From: Phoronis australis
Lineage: Eukaryota; Phoronida; Phoronidae
NCBI GenBank assembly: GCA_002633005.1
Contig: NMRA01000390.1
Location: forward strand, 351,121 to 415,120
Direction of reading: 5' to 3'
Length of the DNA stretch: 64,000 bases
Numbering within the stretch: the first letter of the stretch is position 1; each line of letters starts with the position of its first letter. The notes below the pieces were generated by a model. That model saw only the letters and a list, made by a program, of their open reading frames with translations. It was not told the origin of the DNA and ran no database searches. Both the position numbers and the translations under genes were made by a program. This document shows positions 11,009 through 21,841 of the stretch, piece after piece.

Positions 11009-11790
11009 TTTACATCGGAATTGGTGTCGGAGCAGGGCTTCTAGTTGTTCTACTGGCGGTCACCTGTTGTTGTTGCTGCTTTTGTAATCAGAAAACAACA
11101 GTATCATCTTCAACTCATACTGCTAATGGCACTGACACAGGCTCCCGCGGTCAAGGCTATATCAACCAGTCCTATTCTTCTGGTCAACAGATGGCTATGC
11201 AAGCGGTATACCCAACCGCTAACTATGAGCGGCCTCAGCAATACAGTGGTCAAGCACCACCGGCGTATGCTACACTTCAACAGGGGGTGGGACAACCGGC
11301 ATACACTGGTGTCGCCCCGAGCAGCAATTTTGCACAGACGACCCAACCAACAGGTGGCAACATTTATCCTGCTCCAATGGGTTACAGTTACAATTCGCCT
11401 CCTGCTGCGGGGTATGGTTATCGTGCTTCACCTGCTTATACCAATTCTGGTTACACCAACACTGCTTACATCCATGAACCTGTCGCCCAAAACAATGCAG
11501 ACCAGCAACCTTCTGTTACCGACGTAGCCGACCCGACTGGACAAACTACATCTCACTTAGTTCCATCACGATCAGAGTCGGCGCCAAATGCATTCCAGAC
11601 CGTTAACAACCAAAGCACGAGGCCTCTACCGTCGGCACCGCCGTCTAACGGATTGCCTCCCGTAGAGAGCCTCCCTCCACCGCCTGGTTATGACGAGATC
11701 TTATCGAACACGTATTCCACACCACCGGAACCTGCGGTATACAATGCTCCACCTCAAATGCCAACCGTCAGTGAATCGACTACAAAATGA
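11009..11790 (+). CDS. MAM/CUB receptor, last exon: transmembrane helix and cytoplasmic tail
   Basis: The exon begins after ATTTTTGTAG in phase 1. It encodes YIGIGVGAGLLVVLLAVT, a clear transmembrane helix, followed immediately by a Cys cluster (CCCCCFC) that is probably palmitoylated at the inner leaflet. The remaining 230 or so residues are low-complexity, rich in Pro, Tyr, Gln, Ser and Thr, with PPAY in the first half and PPGYDEI near the end. Both fit the PPxY consensus bound by WW domains such as those of NEDD4-family ubiquitin ligases. The TM-Cys-PPxY plan recalls Shisa and WBP1/VOPP1-type tails, but the ectodomain (MAM plus CUB) is unlike those. A further in-frame ORF extends upstream to 10849, but that stretch is intron. 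The stop is TGA at 11788. Confidence 0.8.
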
Positions 11791-11864
11791 AGACATAATA
11801 ACGTGGTCACCATCCTATTATACAACTCTACTTCTTCTGACATATGTGCAAGGGGGTCTTATCT

Positions 11865-12140
11865 TTTTACTGAGAATCGAACTCGAAATTGTTCTCTATT
11901 ATTTTTGTGTGAACTCAAGATAAGCGTCTATTATTCTGTGCTCGATTATTACGTGAATAACTTTTAAATCCTATTTGCACTTGATAACCCCAGCTTAAGG
12001 CTATAAGTTCGAGTCTGAAAACATGGAGGAAAAACTTAAAAACATAATTGATAATGCACTGGAGCACATAGTAATAGACACCTATCTTAAGTTCGCACAA
12101 AGTAGAATAGAAAATAATATCGAGCTCGATTTCGAGTGAA
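11865..12140. mobile_element. MITE family 2, copy 2
   Basis: The outer blocks AATCGAACTCGAAATTGTT and GAGCTCGATTTCGAGTG are inverted relative to each other. The inner blocks AACTCAAGATAAGCGTCTAT and AGACACCTATCTTAAGTTC also pair. The same architecture is found in the copy that interrupts the LINE at 47134-47532. It begins just 75 bp after the receptor stop codon, so it may form part of that gene's 3' UTR. Confidence 0.65.
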
Positions 12141-12833
12141 ACAGTTAGACAGCGTTCCCTGGTGGGTCTACTGCAGTCTTGAAAATAATATCAAGCAGAA
12201 GGTTATGTTTTAATTTGGTTGTTTCTGTAGGGGACACTAATACCTGTACTTTGATGTTTACGCAGACTTTTTACCATCGAAAATTGCCCTTGCCCCAAAC
12301 ACTGGTGTACCGTTTAGAGAATTTTTTGCTACTGATCAATTATTTCGGAGAGTTTGGAGATAGTTCTAGTGCCGACTTTGGGGGAACATGTCTCAAAGAT
12401 GTATTTTGTCCCGTTTAGCTGACAAAAATAAAATCAAAATAGGCCTTTTACTCTCGAAATTGGTATCATAATATTCCTTCACAGTGATAGGATACTGTTT
12501 CCGTTACCAACGAGAACATAGAAACCAACGGTGACTCAATAAGTAACTTCAGAGTTTATTGAGGTTGACTAATCCTAAAATTGCGAATTCGAAAATGGTG
12601 CATGTACCCATTGCTCGTGACTTGAAATGATAACGAAACAGAACCCTATCTCCGTAAGAAGTGTGAAACCGATTTTATGAGAGAAAGGGACCTAATTTGA
12701 TTTTTGCATTTTAGTTACACCAAACCAAATTCTGTTTTAAGTAAGGCGTTCAAATGCAACTTGGGCAAAAACGTTATTCGGTTAGGCCTACATGTACGTC
12801 ACAACGGAACGTATGGGAACAGTGATAAGGCAA
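12141..12833. other. Non-coding stretch with diverged repeat sequence
   Basis: No coding exon recognised. The blocks TTTTTACCATCGAAAATTGCC and GGTGTACCGTTTAGAGAATTT are shared with the region at about 19190-19260 (ACCATCGAAAAC and GGTGTACCGTTTACGGAG). The downstream blocks TCAGAGTTTATTG and CTAAAATTGCGAATT are shared with about 19470-19510. So 12180-12620 and 19170-19560 are diverged copies of one dispersed repeat of about 400 bp. Confidence 0.45.
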
Positions 12834-13192
12834 AGACGCGTATCGTTGGCCAAATGGTGAACGCTACGCACGTAAATTACACGTAAAGTAATTATTTGCT
12901 GCGTACAATAAGTGCGGGGTAACTTAAATACTTTACGCCGCAATTAATTACTTTACACGGCAAGAAATTACTTTGCGACGTAAATAACTACTTTAAGCCA
13001 CAAATAATTGCTTTACGCCTCGAAATAATTACTTTACGCCGTTAAAAGTTACTTTACATCGCAAATAATCGTTTTACGCCGCAAATAATTGCTTTAGGCC
13101 TCTAAATAATTACTCTACGCCTCTAACAAGAGCTAATGTACGCACGTAATATACTTGCGTAACGTTCACCCATTTGGCCAACGATAGACGCG
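12834..13192. mobile_element. MITE with 45-bp terminal inverted repeats and internal 21-bp repeats
   Basis: The left end (from GCGTATCGTTGGCCAAATGG, then TGAACGCTACGCACGTAAAT) is inverted at the right end (TACGCACGTAATATACTTGC then CCATTTGGCCAACGATAGAC). Between them lie about ten degenerate units of about 21 bp with the core AATAATTACTTTACGCC. No ORF. The compact TIR plus internal-repeat layout is that of a MITE. Confidence 0.75.
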
Positions 13193-13232
13193 CCTGCAAG
13201 TGTTTGAAAGTCAAGTTTCACATTGCTCCGTC

Positions 13233-13260
13233 CAATGAGCTATACTGGTATAGCTCATTG
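13233..13260. repeat. 28-bp palindrome shared with 62015-62043
   Basis: CAATGAGCTATAC, two central bases, and its exact complement GTATAGCTCATTG. The same 13-bp arms occur at 62015-62043 around a 3-bp centre. Perfect conservation of a short palindrome at two distant loci suggests either the remnant of a foldback element or a recognition site. Confidence 0.7.
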
Positions 13261-14226
13261 CATAGTGCTAATGACCTCGTGCCAGCAATGGAACTTTCTA
13301 GACTTAACTTTCATGACGCCTGAACCCTAGGCTTCATTGCATTTTCTGACTAGATGTACGCATCTTTTCCTGACATCGCCGCCACAAATGTTATTTGTCC
13401 TTTTGCATAGTTCTAGGTTATTCGTTAAACACATTGATACGGTGCTAGGCCTCTTTACTGGCAATCGTATTTAATTGTAGACCAGGTTACTTCCTGATTT
13501 TTGTACTTGGTGTTGTCTATTTTATATGACTTTTTGCGTAATCATTATTCCTGACACCCTTTTGCCGCCTTCTCGTATAGTTGTGTTCTGTAGGATTTTT
13601 GTAGATATTTTATTTTTCTTAGCCATATAGTAGACATGCAAGTTTCCGTATGAAGGTCCTCCTTTGGCACATAGCTTGATACCTAGAACCAATATCAAAT
13701 GTATATTACTCCCAGCTTGATACACAGTAGTTATGTAACTACATAGCAGCCCTATTATGTAACAAAATACGTTTTACTTTCAATAAAATATTTTAAAACT
13801 GCCAACTGTCTTTTTATTGTGATTGAAACTCGCATGCCACACCACTTTGATTTTTACCGGTACATTTATATCCAAGTTTGCCTGCCCGTTAATGGTTTAT
13901 CTGTCCATGCTGTACTTCGTTTCGATATTAACCTTCCCCTGCAGGTTACATGTTGATGATTTACTTTACTTTCTGTTTTCAGAAAACATGTCCATTTTCT
14001 GCCTTGCAGCCGGAGCTTCCCTTACAGCACATGCATTCGGGTGAGGTTACTCCCCAGCCATTGTCGCAACGCCCACCTTTTCTGGTACGCAAGTTAATCG
14101 TTCCACCGCAATACCCAACAGTTGTGGATTATCTCTTGACCTGAGCACATAGGAACCTGAACGTCAGTTATCTTCAGCTGAACTACCCTAGCTCATACAC
14201 GGTGCATTAGATTCGTACTAATCGCG

Positions 14227-14286
14227 GGGGGGGGGGGGGCGGCACTNNNNNNNNNNNNNNNNNNNNGGGGGGGGGGGGCGGCACTA
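14227..14286. other. Scaffold gap flanked by a duplicated poly-G block
   Basis: Twenty Ns (14247-14266) separate two copies of a poly-G run followed by CGGCACT. The same sequence on both sides suggests that the gap joins overlapping contig ends and that the flanking duplication is artificial. Confidence 0.8.
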
Positions 14287-15240
14287 AACTTGGGATAATA
14301 AAGCGTGCCCTAAATCTGCTGAAATTCGCCAGGATTTGCTCCGATACGAGTGCGAGTGACTTGGGTTTTGGGGGCGACTTGGGGACACGGGGAAGACCCG
14401 GCCGGGAGCGTTGGGTGGCCTCTGTACCATGCGATGCTCGGCGGTGGGAACCACTGCAGGTCTTCCAGGTATGTTTGTGCCTGCACTGTTATGTATATGC
14501 AATTTCCCTTGTAGTTAAGGCATAGCAGTGTCTGGTAGGTAGGTGTGGTATGGTGTCAGTAGCGGTGCCTCAGTGTAATGCACAGCAACCACAACTCCGG
14601 CTCTGGCGTCGACCAGGGTGTGGTTGGGTTTCGAGCTCTGCGGCAGCGGTACTGCTCATCGTGAAGTATCTAATCTATCCTCGTGGGCTGTGCCCGAAGT
14701 CGAACGTCGTGCCTGCTCTCCGGAGGGGGATGAGCTACAATGATTATGGAGTCAAATCCGGGAATGGCATCGGTCCCTTTCTCATTGGTTCTGACTACAT
14801 TTTCCCCCCATTTTTGCCACTCCTCTACCAGGGTAACGGCCCCCACGCGGGTTGTGGCACGGGACAGGATTGTTCATCCATGAACAACCCTGCCCATGTG
14901 GCACATACTGAGCCACAACAACACGTTCCTTACAATGTCTCTTTTTACCACTCCGGCTGGTCTGCTCACTCAGCTTCCCCGGAACCCTGCTTTGCAGGTT
15001 GTTATAGCCCAGTTGGCTGGCGGGTGTACCCACTTGGTACTTTATATGATATTTGCCCATTTGGCAGTTTGTACCCAGTTGGTACTTGTTATTGAATTTG
15101 CCGTTTTGCTCGACCCAGTTGGTAGGCAATCGGCCAATACCCATTTGGTATTATGTATCCATTTGGTACTATGCTAACCTGTGTGTGTTATCTCTCGTAA
15201 TTAAGGAACTCATCTGGTTCCTTCTGTGTTTGTAGAACTG
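14287..15240. other. Unassigned G/C-richer stretch with imperfect CCCA-TTGGTA repeats
   Basis: This segment follows the gap and is more G/C-rich than its neighbours. A 181-codon open frame (14550-15095, +) has no domain I can name, and its 3' part is built from irregularly spaced copies of CCCA(G/T)TTGG(T/C)A between 15005 and 15175. I read this as repeat sequence with a fortuitous ORF rather than a gene. Confidence 0.4.
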
Positions 15241-15379
15241 TGACCCTGAAATTCCCAATACAACTCAAAATATACATTATTCTTGTTGTTTTATTTGTCC
15301 CCAATAAGTCAAAATCAGCGCACATGACCCGAACTGTTGCTGGCCGTCTGCTGGCATCACAAATGTGTTATTGAACTAG

Positions 15380-16510
15380 CACACACAGTACAGTTTTCAG
15401 TGTACATGGATGCTGATAACATTGCTGCCTACGTATATGTTAAATCAGTTCATGAGTTAAACACCAAACTTAACAGTGATGCTACTCTTATTTCAAAATG
15501 GTGTAATGACAATACGATGCGTATTAACATTAATGGTGTAATGACAATACGATGCGTAGATTAACATTGAAAAAAACCAAGGCTATGCTGGTTGGTACCA
15601 GACAAAAATCCAGGACTAATGATTGTTTAAACATTTGTATAGATGGTACTAATATTAAAAACGTTGGTCATGAAAACCTCATTGGAGTGGAGATTGACGA
15701 CAGTCTCCACTGGAACAGTCAAATCTCACGTTTGTAGACATATGTGGTATCAAATGTTTCAGATGAGAAGACTTTGACCTTTTCTAGACACATCATCCTC
15801 ATTTACGTTCTATAATTGTTAAATCAATCCTTATTGCTGTTCAGTATTAGGTAATACTTCTCAAGGTAATAGTGATAGAACTGTTTAGCTACAGAAGAGA
15901 GCTGAAAGGGTGATCCTTGATTGTCATTTTCTAACACCATCATCTGATACTGATGTTTAAATATCTTAACTGGTTGACTTTATCCAAACGTGTCATTTAC
16001 CATCGGGCACTTCTCATGTATACAATTCAATGGACTTCAGTCCGGTGCTACAGCCAATCTCAATTATAGTTTTAGACTTGTCTCGGATGTCCATCAAAGG
16101 ACCACTCGTGCAGCAACCCAAGCGACCTACAACTAACCTACTATTATAACTAAAACTTGTCAAAATTCCTTTAATTATAAAGGTCCTTCTATGTGGAATT
16201 CCTTAACAGTCACTATACAAAATTGTACTTCATTATCCCTTTTTAAAAAACAAGTTGAATCTCAACTTTCCAGTATGTAAAATTCCAGTGGTAATTTTAA
16301 TTGGTTTTAATTTTAAATTATTTTAATTTAGTTGTGTAATACTTTCAATATGTAATATTCAAATTAATTAGTTTTAATATTCCATTGCAGTAGTGTATAT
16401 TTTTAATTACGTGACCATATAACTACTTGACCGTGTGTGAGAGGAGCCTCTGGCTCAACATGCCATCAAGTTTAAATAAAGTTTATCTTCATGTATCTAC
16501 CTGTACAGTT
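15380..16510 (+). mobile_element. Decayed LINE, 3' part of RT and tail
   Basis: The broken reading frames include VYMDADNIAAYV, a degraded form of the reverse-transcriptase catalytic stretch YADDT, then LISKWCNDN and KTKAMLVGTRQK. These correspond to the motifs after the catalytic box in CR1/Jockey-type RTs. Further on, the frames carry many stops. The segment ends in an AT-rich tail that includes GAGGAGCCTCTGGCTCAAC and AATAAAG. A short direct duplication (CAATACGATGCGTA, at 15511 and 15546) shifts the frame. It is a non-functional relic. Confidence 0.65.
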
Positions 16511-17108
16511 GCTATCTTGAACCTGTGCACGTGATGCGATGTTTTATCGATGTCATAATATTGACGGCGATGCAAACCGCATTGTGGACGTTATGCCTCA
16601 TTTCGTGAGACTGAATTCCGCTCTATTTAGCTGCCTAAAAATTAGTCTCATAATATTCCTTATCGTGAAAGCAGTGATTCTATTTCCGTTTCCAGTAAGA
16701 ACGGCGATATCATCAGCAACTCGAGCAAACGCTTCAGAGTTTATTAGGGCTAGTCTAGTACGATAATGACTTGATTTGGTAACGAGAATGGAATCCTGCC
16801 ACGGTAAAGAAGTTTATGAGACCGATTTTATCAGTAAAATGCACAATTCGATTTGTGTTTTTAGCCAGCTAAACAGGGCAAAATCCCAGCTTTAATTCCA
16901 GCGCAAACGTCGGCACTGCACGGAAGTTGCACCAGCGACAGAATGCAAACATTTGTGACTTTCAGGTGCGTGTCCGTATTTTTCATTGACTAAGTAGTAA
17001 ACGAAAACTTACTCTAAGACCAGTATAAGGATATTGTTTTCATCCAAGTTCATACACGTCGGGACGTGCTTTACTGAGCAATAAACGCACACAGTAATTG
17101 CCATTAAA

Positions 17109-17245
17109 GATGCTATGTCTCATTTGCATATTCACAATGAGACATAGCATCTTTAAAGATGCGTAGACTCATTAAATTGTGAATATTCACAATGAGACAT
17201 AGCATCTTTAAAGATGCGTAGACTCATTAAGTTGTGAATATGCAA
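17109..17245. repeat. Nested inverted and direct repeat with ATGAGACATAGCATC core
   Basis: The left end CTATGTCTCATTTGCATATT pairs with the right end AATATGCAAATG. Inside, a 55-bp unit (CACAATGAGACATAGCATC, TTTAAAGATGCG, TAGACTCATTAA) occurs twice in tandem. TTTAAA and AATATT form local dyads. The unit can fold into alternative hairpins. No ORF. Confidence 0.65.
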
Positions 17246-17928
17246 ATGAAGTACCAATTTACAAACAACCCCGGGTCCTCCAGTGTGCCAGAAACCACCC
17301 GAGAACCAGTTATGATTGCAATCTCGCGTAAGTCTCTTTTTGCGAGACTATTTTTATGTAAATGAGTATGATAATATTTCATCGTTACCCAAATGAAACA
17401 CGTCACAGTATTAAATATTGATTTGTTTCACTATCAAATAATGATTGCGTAATATTTGAAATTAGTATGATTTTTTGTCTGTTCACACTTGTTTTTATTC
17501 TATCAATTGTTGCGTTTCTTTAAAATCGCAATTTGTTTACAAATTGTTTCTCTTCCTGATTATACTTGTACACACAGTTCTACAGAAGTCATTAGATGGT
17601 GCTTGCTACAAATTTAAATATTCACGATTTTAATGAGACGTAGCATATTTCATACACGTATGTTTTCGCTGCGATGTCCGGTTTTTCTCATTTCGTCTGT
17701 GGCGCGCACCTTGTTGCAGTGGACCTGTGTGGCAAGTGGGTCACCGGTCGCACACTCTCTCAACTCTATTTTTTGTGCGGGTTGGCAGATACTCCAGGCT
17801 ACGCCTTTTCTCAGTCTTTAGAGGAAGCAGTAGCGACGACTTGAGTTGTCTATACTTCAACCACATGTATTACCCCACTTTTCGCCCACACACTTTTAAG
17901 TTAAAACTCACTTCACAAGGGTGGGTCA

Positions 17929-18043
17929 ATGTAAAATGCTGGTGCCCGGTTTATTTATTAAATGATAAAAATGCAGAAGTTGAAACAAGTGAATGTTCAA
18001 GAATATTCCACTCAGTGCTTACCACTGCTCAAAATCAAATGGT
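17929..18043 (+). CDS. Possible coding exon, unrecognised product
   Basis: An open frame lies between a possible acceptor (CACTTTTAAG at about 17899, or further upstream) and a good donor, AAATG|GTAAGC. It encodes a short Cys-containing peptide including WVNVKCWCPVYLL and SECSRIFHSVL. The donor is phase 0, and the candidate exon at 18087 is also phase 0. There is no family match I can name, and chance is a real alternative. Confidence 0.2.
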
Positions 18044-18086
18044 AAGCTGAAACGTTAACACTGCTTCTTGTAATATGACCGTACAG

Positions 18087-18198
18087 GTACATCAACTTGC
18101 GGATGAACGAGCTCACACCCAGAGTGCAGATGTGCCATCAACGTCGATTTTTGATGGAAAACTTGACCGAGGTGGAGAAAATGTACCTACCATTGACG
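18087..18198 (+). CDS. Possible coding exon following 17929-18043
   Basis: After the acceptor GACCGTACAG, a phase-0 frame encodes a polar segment (VHQLADERAHTQSADVPSTS then DGKLDRGGENVP) and reaches a possible donor, GTAACA. The phase agrees with the preceding candidate. No known domain, so the support is splice-site logic alone. Confidence 0.2.
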
Positions 18199-18956
18199 TA
18201 ACACTGAGAATGCACTATTTTTTGCTATTTTTTCAATTTAACTATCTCTTGCGTCATAAAATAGACATTTTGCTAGTCATTTTTGCTTTTAATTATTCTT
18301 AACGAGAATGTATTAGAAACCCGCCAAATTGTTTTACCTATGTGATCTTTGTAAGTCATCGTTGTGTTTTTTCCAGTATCTGAAATGAAAAAAATCGTTT
18401 CAATGAAAGAATCTTCTGAGTTTCATTTCTCAAATTTTAATCGCTTATAGAATTCTTTGTGAATTACAAATACGTGACAGCACTTTCATGGGCATGCTGT
18501 AGAGTATGGCGTTTTATATTGGTCTACGTACGTGCTTCATGCCAGAGACATAGTCACTCATTCGGAACATCTCGTGTATTTTGAATTTTCGTAGCCTCAG
18601 ATTTCTATGGTGGCCCTGTACAGATAGACTGAAGCAGCAAACAACTTACACTCCTTAAAAATTTAAATTCTTGGGATTACGGGCCAGGTGTTTCGGATGA
18701 TATGCTCCCTGTCAATGACAGCGGCCCTCGAGTGACCGTCGTTTGCCTCGGTTTTGAAATTGAGGCACATGTTATCAAAGGTCGTAAGGGCTAAGGCTGT
18801 CGCAACTTCGATTTTAATTTGCCCGCAATGCATTACGTGACTCGTGAAGGTGGTCGTTAAATCTGAATATAAAAAATATCAAGTTAATTACATTTGCGAA
18901 GTTTCGCTCTTATAAAAATGCTGAAGTTTTAGTTGCAATTGCTTAATTGCCCATGA

Positions 18957-19155
18957 CTGGCTACCACTGGAGTTGTGGCTGGCTACCACTGGAGTTGTGA
19001 CTCGCTAACACTGGAGTTGTGACTGGCTAACACTGGAGTTGTGGCTGGCTACCACTGGAGTTGTGACTGGCTACCACTGGAGTTGTGGCTGGCTACCACT
19101 GGAGCTGTGACTGGCTAACACTGGAGTTGTGACTGGCTAACACTGGAGTTGTGAC
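18957..19155. repeat. Minisatellite, nine units of 22 bp
   Basis: The unit CTGGCTACCACTGGAGTTGT plus two bases is repeated nine times in a row. Two classes alternate (CTACCAC and CTAACAC), with one CTCGC variant. No coding role is apparent. Confidence 0.9.
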
Positions 19156-19689
19156 ATTTGATAAAACTGGCTTAGGCGGACGTGTTACCATCGAAAACAA
19201 AGGTTGCCCTTCGCCACTAGTGCGTACATGTATATGGTGTACCGTTTACGGAGAATTTTTGTTTCTGGCAATTTTTTTCGGAGATTTTGGAGATGGTTTG
19301 ATGACCCACTAATCGTAGAATTTTGAGGGAATTAGTTTCCTAGTCTCACAGCAGTATTTTGTAAATATAAAATAGACATTTTAATCTCATAAAGTGGTCT
19401 CATAATTTTCTTGTTTCCGTTACCCAAAAACGAACATCGAAACCATATCAACCGCTATTCAAGAAAACGCTCGAGTTTATTGGAGTTGGCCAACCCTAAA
19501 ATTGCGAATTCCAAAATGTCCCATGTGCGCATTGCCCGTGACCTGAGTTGCCGGCTCATTTTACAACAATGCTAGATCGGATGAGCGTTGCCACAACTGA
19601 GTAAGTGGCGGAAATAAAAACCACGACGCGCAAAGACATAGTTTATAAAACGGAAGGAGGAAAGAGGCCGCAGTGTGGCAGAATCATGC

Positions 19690-21841
19690 GAATAAGCAGT
19701 GTGCACCTGTCGTATTAGCCTTAGTACTCATTCTTAAGAACAACCTTACACGAGGAAACAAAAACCTAAACCTAGCAAATGTTACACGAACAATATCGTT
19801 CACACTAACACTCATCCTCCGAATGAGGGTATTGGTACGCTGGCGCAATGGAAATGGTATTGACACCGCGTGTTCTTTGTCTCTAGACTACAAGATGGTT
19901 TGTGGGTCGGCGGTAGAAGATCGTCTACATCAAAACCAAGGATGTTGGGGACAAGTGTTTACGGGTAACTGGTGACATCCGGAATGTTGGGTTGCCAGAT
20001 GAGAAGCCGTATCGAATTTTCGCACCATCACAGGTGGGCTTGAGGTCGACACTACTACCAGCCGGATGTCGGGAAATAGACACTGTACAAGCAGTATTGT
20101 CATGTGCTTTGAAGTAGTGCGTGAGTGTGATTTTAAACATATGAGAACACTTCACCAGTCATCGTCGACAGAAGTCACTAAACACCTATCACGACCACGC
20201 AATTACTCCACAGTCGGAACATAAGTTCAAGATGTCGCCTACCTCCATCTTGTCGGACAACTGTAAGCCGGGTCGTGTTACGTGAAAATTGACCTAAAAA
20301 GACTTAAGTCACAATTTGATCTTACGCTCACACTTCACAATTTGCTGAACAAATGTTTCACCAAGTAGTTGTTATCGCATCAAAGTCGAGAAATAATTCA
20401 TAGAAATTATCTCAGAAACCAGCAGTTTTTTGTGTATGGTCAGAAACTTTGCTTTTTTGCTCAAGTAAGGTTTAAATTTTTATTCAGAAATAGTTGTGTG
20501 GACCAAAGGACCAAATTTCTGTCCAGTTAAGTCTTTAAAGTCACTTTTTATGGATCATACCCCAGTCAGTCGACTTCATCTGGTAGCTCAAGGGTAATCC
20601 AGTTTGAGATACGCGGCAGTCAAGAAGTTCGGCTAACATGTACATGTAGCTGGGTACCACAGTGCATTCGCGGACCGTATCGAAGCCGAGTCAAAGTGCT
20701 ACACTGAAATAACGCTTAAAAGGATACAAACTCGGTTTTAGTTTATTGAAAGATGCTGAAAAGGACTTTCTCGTCCAGTTCTCAGAAACAAAATAATGTT
20801 CTGTAACCTTCGACAACCCTCAAAAGTTTGGAGGAAAATTCGAAAACTTCTTTCAATGTCTGGAACACTGCCACAGGGTATCCTTTTAACTTTCCTCAAG
20901 GGCTTGGGTGGACGGTTTTGTGGAACAAGTGCGCATGTATGCGGCGTATGTCTGAGCAATCGTCCTGTATGGAAACCCATGGTAACAGCTTTGTGAACGG
21001 CAATCTGGTTGAGCCGTTAGGAAAGTCTGCCACGGCAACGTCGTGGATTACTGCACCGTCCAGTCGTTGCGCAAATATACATATCTAAGAATGTGACTTG
21101 GTACAAGTGGTGCGTTGCGACTGGGAGGTGTGTCGGAAGTATGATTGACTTTTCTACAGGGTGTATAGAACGGTAAGTACACAAAGGCAAAACGAGATCA
21201 CGACGGAGTTTATCGTAGGCTTTCTTAAGCACATAGTTGCTACGAGTTGCCTGCTCGATAGAGACTGGAATGTTTAATGATGCAGCGATTGCTAGAGGTT
21301 CAATCCCACACGATAACCAGTTTACCTTACCTGGTTGCGACGTTATTGGGCAACTACAAAACCTTCCGAAAAATAACTTATAACTTTGGATGATGTGGAG
21401 TGCCGCCCCAAGACCTTTCTTTGTTACTGACCTGTCGGTCGCTATCCATGATTGGTCCTGTGATCACGGTAGCGTAATCAACTAAGTGGACTATAGGGCT
21501 GATTGAGCTGTGGAGAACACAGAAAGCAAGTTCAGTCTTCAGACCAAACGAATGTGTTCTTAGAGACTTTTTCGGCGACCATGCTCTCTGTCGGAGCCAG
21601 TGTACTTGAACATTCTACGAGGACCGAAGATAACACGATAAATGAACGAACGCAGAGCGGAGACATACGTTGGTGATATGCGAGATGCAAGCAATGGCAA
21701 TGTGTGATTTGGGTGGAATCGAAGAGAATTCCATCCGAAATTAAAAGCACGTTTTGGTGCAATGATAGATTTGGAGGCGGGCAGATTCAAGTTACAGCGA
21801 CAATATAATCCGTCAAGTGTGGCAGTAAATGCCGTGAACAT
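19690..21841 (-). pseudogene. Decayed LTR-retrotransposon pol (RT end, RNase H, integrase traces)
   Basis: On the minus strand, broken frames align in order with the pol of the retrotransposon at 52329-57134. The first is the post-catalytic RT stretch LPASKSIIAPKR (21760), matching [12 protein letters not shown] there. Next come LRSFI and, after a frameshift, FVWSED and FSTAQSAL (21520), then LSCGIEPLAIAASLN (21290), matching the RNase H block [14 protein letters not shown]. At about 19960-20060 a Lys-Pro-x-x-Asp-Gly stretch resembles the region of the second integrase aspartate, but this last match is weak. Many stops and at least two frameshifts make it a relic. I could not identify its RT core or LTRs. 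Confidence 0.6.

Noticed and set aside
11045-11527. 160-codon ORF on the plus strand
   Set aside because: It overlaps the receptor tail in another frame; the tail frame has the transmembrane helix, correct splice phase and PPxY motifs.
14550-15095. 181-codon ORF as a gene
   Set aside because: No domain, partly built of short repeats and next to a contig join; chance is more likely.
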